Assembly: GCA_947598455.1 (NCBI GenBank)
Contig: CANQFI010000032.1
Span: forward strand, 1-14,622
Length of the DNA: 14,622 nt
Reading direction: 5' to 3'
From: an uncultured Bacilli bacterium
Lineage (GTDB): Bacteria; Bacillota_I; Bacilli_A; RF39; UBA660
Position 1 is the first letter of the stretch. Every line of letters starts with the position of its first letter. Position numbers and translations under genes: made by a program. This document shows, in pieces, positions 12,477-14,622 of this stretch. Below the pieces are notes generated by a model that saw only the letters and a list, made by a program, of their open reading frames with translations, was not told the origin of the DNA and ran no database searches.

Positions 12477-13595
12477 ATGAGTAAAACAAAGAAAGAGAAA
12501 GCTTTAGACAATAAATGTCCTAGTTGTAAAGCTCCTATATTTTTTGTTCCTAACTTAGGCAAATGGAAATGTGAATACTGTGGTAGCGAATTTACTCTAG
12601 AGGAAATACAAGCTAAAACAAATGCTGGTTCCAAAGAAAACAATGAAAACAATGAAGAAATTCCTAAATTAAAAGAAAAAAAAATAGAACAAGTACCAGA
12701 AGAAGATAATACTAATTATGTTTCTTATCATTGCGAAAACTGTGGTGCTGAAATAGTTGCTGATGAAGAAACAGCTGCAACTTTCTGTTTATATTGTGGT
12801 AATACAGCAATTTTAAAAAATAAATTATCTGGTAAATTTGCTCCTAATTATATAATCCCTTTTAAAGTAGAAAAAGAAAAAGCAGTTGAAGCTTTTAAAA
12901 ATCTTTCTAAAGGTCGTCCATTCGTACCAAAAGATTTTAATAACGAAAATAATATTGAAAAAATAAAAGGTTTATATATCCCATTTTGGTTATTTGATAT
13001 TACTGTTAATGGTAGTATAAATTGCGATGCGACAACCATAGAAACTTGGCGTGTAGGTGATCGCGTCTATACCAAAAAAAATATATACAAATTATATCGT
13101 ACTGGAGCTATGAATTTTGAAAATATTCCTGCTGATGGTTCAACTAGATTTGATGATAAAATTATGAATTCCATTGAACCATTTAATTTTAAAGAATTAA
13201 TACCTTATAATCATGCATATCTATCAGGTTTCTTTGCTGAAAAATACGATGTAGAAGCTGATGGTGTATCAAAAATTGCTGCTAATCGTGCCACAGAAAC
13301 AGCTAAAGATACAATGTATAATGATAGTAAAGGATATTCAACCAAAATAATTACTGAAAACACTTTAGTTCCAACAGTAAATGAAAATAAATATGTTCTT
13401 CTTCCTGTCTGGATGGTAAATGTTAAATATAAAGACGAATATTATATATTTGCCATGAATGGTCAAACTGGTGAATTTATAGGTAATATTCCTATTGATA
13501 AAAATAAAGCTATTATTTATGGAATCCTTATTTTTATAGGTTCATTCCTTCTTATCATTATAATTAGTTTTATTTTATATATGATGGGGAGGTAA
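12477..13595 (+). CDS. Membrane protein with two N-terminal zinc ribbons
   Basis: The 372-residue product has two Cys4 zinc ribbons: CPSC (14-17) with CEYC (32-35), and CENC (86-89) with CLYC (104-107), separated by a charged Glu/Lys-rich linker. A soluble central domain (about 115-340; includes PFKVEKEKAVEAFKNL, IPFWLFDITVNGSINC and VLLPVWMVNVKYKDEYYIF) leads to one C-terminal transmembrane helix (~346-368). With no signal peptide, the zinc ribbons are probably cytoplasmic and the protein tail-anchored. ATG 12477 has AGGTGG 6 bases upstream. Proteins of this plan are commonly annotated as zinc-ribbon proteins of unknown function in low-GC Gram-positives. The next gene starts 7 bp away with its Shine-Dalgarno inside this gene, so the two act as a unit, plausibly at the membrane. 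Confidence 0.8.
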   Translation: MSKTKKEKALDNKCPSCKAPIFFVPNLGKWKCEYCGSEFTLEEIQAKTNAGSKENNENNEEIPKLKEKKIEQVPEEDNTNYVSYHCENCGAEIVADEETAATFCLYCGNTAILKNKLSGKFAPNYIIPFKVEKEKAVEAFKNLSKGRPFVPKDFNNENNIEKIKGLYIPFWLFDITVNGSINCDATTIETWRVGDRVYTKKNIYKLYRTGAMNFENIPADGSTRFDDKIMNSIEPFNFKELIPYNHAYLSGFFAEKYDVEADGVSKIAANRATETAKDTMYNDSKGYSTKIITENTLVPTVNENKYVLLPVWMVNVKYKDEYYIFAMNGQTGEFIGNIPIDKNKAIIYGILIFIGSFLLIIIISFILYMMGR

Positions 13596-13601
13596 TAAAT
13601 A

Positions 13602-14522
13602 ATGAAAAAATTAAAATTTATATTTTTAATATTTATATGTTTACTTGGAATTAATATATGTAATGCAAGTACTAATACTTATGAAAGATCTAAAGATAAT
13701 TTACGTGTTAATAAAAAATGGGATATTAACAGTAATAATATAAATAATGTTTTAAATACTCCTAGTGTTGATGCTACAGAAAAAGTATATGATTTTGCTG
13801 ACATCCTTACTGATGAAGAAGAACATGAATTAAAAAGTATGATAGATGAATTTATTGATCATACAGGTTTCGATATGGTTTTCGTTTCTGATAGTTTTTA
13901 TTATTCAAATGATAGAGATAACGAAAATTATGCTGCTGATTTTTATGATTATAATGATTTTGGTATTGATAATGATTTATATAGTGGCATTATCTTATTT
14001 AGAAATGCTAATAATACTGATCCATATTATGGAGTTTACTTTTTTGGTAATGCCCAATTATATTATTCACAAGAAAGAGAAGACAATATTTTAGATGATA
14101 TATATTATGATTTTAAAAATAAGTATTATCTTGATGGCTTAAAAACATTCTTTAGAGAAACAACACATTATTATGATGAAGGTATCCCATCTGAAATGAA
14201 AAATTACTATGTTGATGACATGGGTTACTTAAAGAAACACTACGTACCTCCAATTGTTATGGGAATTCTAGGTTCTGGTATTATAACAACTATAATATTA
14301 ATTATTTTAGTAAATAAAAATAAAATGATTGCTCAAGAAACAAAAGCAAATGAATATTTAGACAGAAATAGTATTAATTATTCTATTCGTAAAGATAATT
14401 TTATCACATCACACACTACATCCTATGTTGTATCTTCAAGTAGTAGTAGTGGCGGTGGTGGCGGTGTTTCATCAGGTGGTTCATCTGGTGGTGGTCATTC
14501 CGGTGGTGGAAGACACGGCTAA
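13602..14522 (+). CDS. TPM-domain membrane protein with Gly/Ser/His tail
   Basis: The 306-residue product has a signal peptide (1-~22, MKKLKFIFLIFICLLGINIC), a TPM domain (~62-190; opening VYDFADILTDEEEHELKSM, then GFDMVFVSDSFY and SGIILFRN) and one transmembrane helix (~217-238). A cytoplasmic stretch ends in a Ser/Gly-rich tail from about 278 (SSSSSSGGGGG, ending GGGHSGGGRHG). TPM domains occur in membrane proteins implicated in protein quality control or photosystem repair, some with reported acid phosphatase activity. The tail resembles the Gly/Ser-rich C-termini of many bacterial TPM proteins. Its Shine-Dalgarno GGGGAGG lies in the preceding gene, so the pair is co-translated. A precise role cannot be given. 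Confidence 0.82.
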   Translation: MKKLKFIFLIFICLLGINICNASTNTYERSKDNLRVNKKWDINSNNINNVLNTPSVDATEKVYDFADILTDEEEHELKSMIDEFIDHTGFDMVFVSDSFYYSNDRDNENYAADFYDYNDFGIDNDLYSGIILFRNANNTDPYYGVYFFGNAQLYYSQEREDNILDDIYYDFKNKYYLDGLKTFFRETTHYYDEGIPSEMKNYYVDDMGYLKKHYVPPIVMGILGSGIITTIILIILVNKNKMIAQETKANEYLDRNSINYSIRKDNFITSHTTSYVVSSSSSSGGGGGVSSGGSSGGGHSGGGRHG

Positions 14523-14550
14523 AAAAAGTTCTCACAGAGAACTTTTTTAT
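14522..14550. terminator. Strong terminator after the TPM gene, probably bidirectional
   Basis: AAAAAAGTTCTC (14522-14533) and GAGAACTTTTTT (14537-14548) form a perfect 12-bp stem with loop ACA. T-rich sequence follows on both strands, so it can serve the TPM gene and a convergent gene on its right. Confidence 0.9.
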
Positions 14551-14621
14551 TTTTTCTTTTCTATAACAATTAATTTCTTTTTAGTATTTTTTCTATTTCT
14601 ATTAATTTTCTTAATATTTTT
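14547..14621 (-). CDS. Possible C-terminal end of a convergent gene (partial)
   Basis: On the minus strand a frame entering from the window edge stays open for 24 codons (KNIKKINRNRKNTKKKLIVI then EKKK) and stops at TAA 14547-14549, right at the bidirectional hairpin. A lysine-rich C-terminus is plausible, but the segment is short and A/T-rich, so it could be chance. Confidence 0.35.
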   Translation of the reverse strand, partial: KNIKKINRNRKNTKKKLIVIEKKK

Positions 14622-14622
14622 T

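Noticed and set aside
12848..14094. Frames at 12848-13039 (minus) and 13846-14094 (plus)
   Set aside because: They are shadows within the zinc-ribbon and TPM genes, whose domains and motifs are clear in the other frame.
1..14622. Cellulose-degrading cellulosome locus
   Set aside because: Only one cohesin-like domain and one dockerin are present, there is no glycoside hydrolase or multi-cohesin scaffoldin, and the enzyme is a peptidase.

Overview
The window is AT-rich, low-GC DNA from a Gram-positive-type bacterium. Shine-Dalgarno sequences are strong (AGGAGG, AAGGTGG, AGGGGTG), the code is standard (TGG for Trp, TGA as stop), TTG starts occur, and proteins have Sec signal peptides and single C-terminal membrane anchors. 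This fits a low-GC Bacillota lineage, possibly a gut-associated Bacilli or Mollicutes-like clade. That placement is inference from composition and cargo, not a marker-gene result.

Layout. (1) Positions 1-~632: the end of a first mobile element, transcribed leftward, with a 44-aa ORF and the N-terminal part of a large serine recombinase that leaves the window. It has cut the 5' part off an ABC-transporter substrate-binding gene whose remnant is 633-1040. (2) 1033-1452: the N-terminal half of the ABC ATPase, ending just after its signature motif. (3) 1446-11267: a second mobile element of about 9.8 kb. Its ends share AGTTGCTT, and removing it restores a continuous 249-aa ATPase frame. (4) 11261-12371: the other half of the ATPase and an intact permease. 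(5) 12477-14522: an unrelated, intact two-gene unit (double zinc-ribbon membrane protein and TPM-domain protein), closed by a strong terminator.

The 9.8-kb element carries, left to right: a terminator; a damaged BRO-N/DinD-like gene with striking palindromes; on the minus strand, a two-gene operon with a near-consensus promoter, encoding a 1769-aa secreted M60-type (mucin-active family) metallopeptidase with an internal dockerin module and then a membrane-anchored protein with a cohesin-like domain; on the plus strand, a 39-aa ORF overlapping a 514-aa large serine recombinase; and a small Asn-rich membrane protein. The joined ends form an attP-like dyad of 22-bp arms around a central GT, as expected for this recombinase class.

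The most interesting proposal is that the element is a mobile, self-contained surface-display cassette. The dockerin-bearing glycoprotein peptidase would be secreted and held on the cell by the cohesin-like anchor encoded 5 bp downstream. The gene pairing and dockerin loops are visible in the sequence. The cohesin assignment and the physical interaction are inference.
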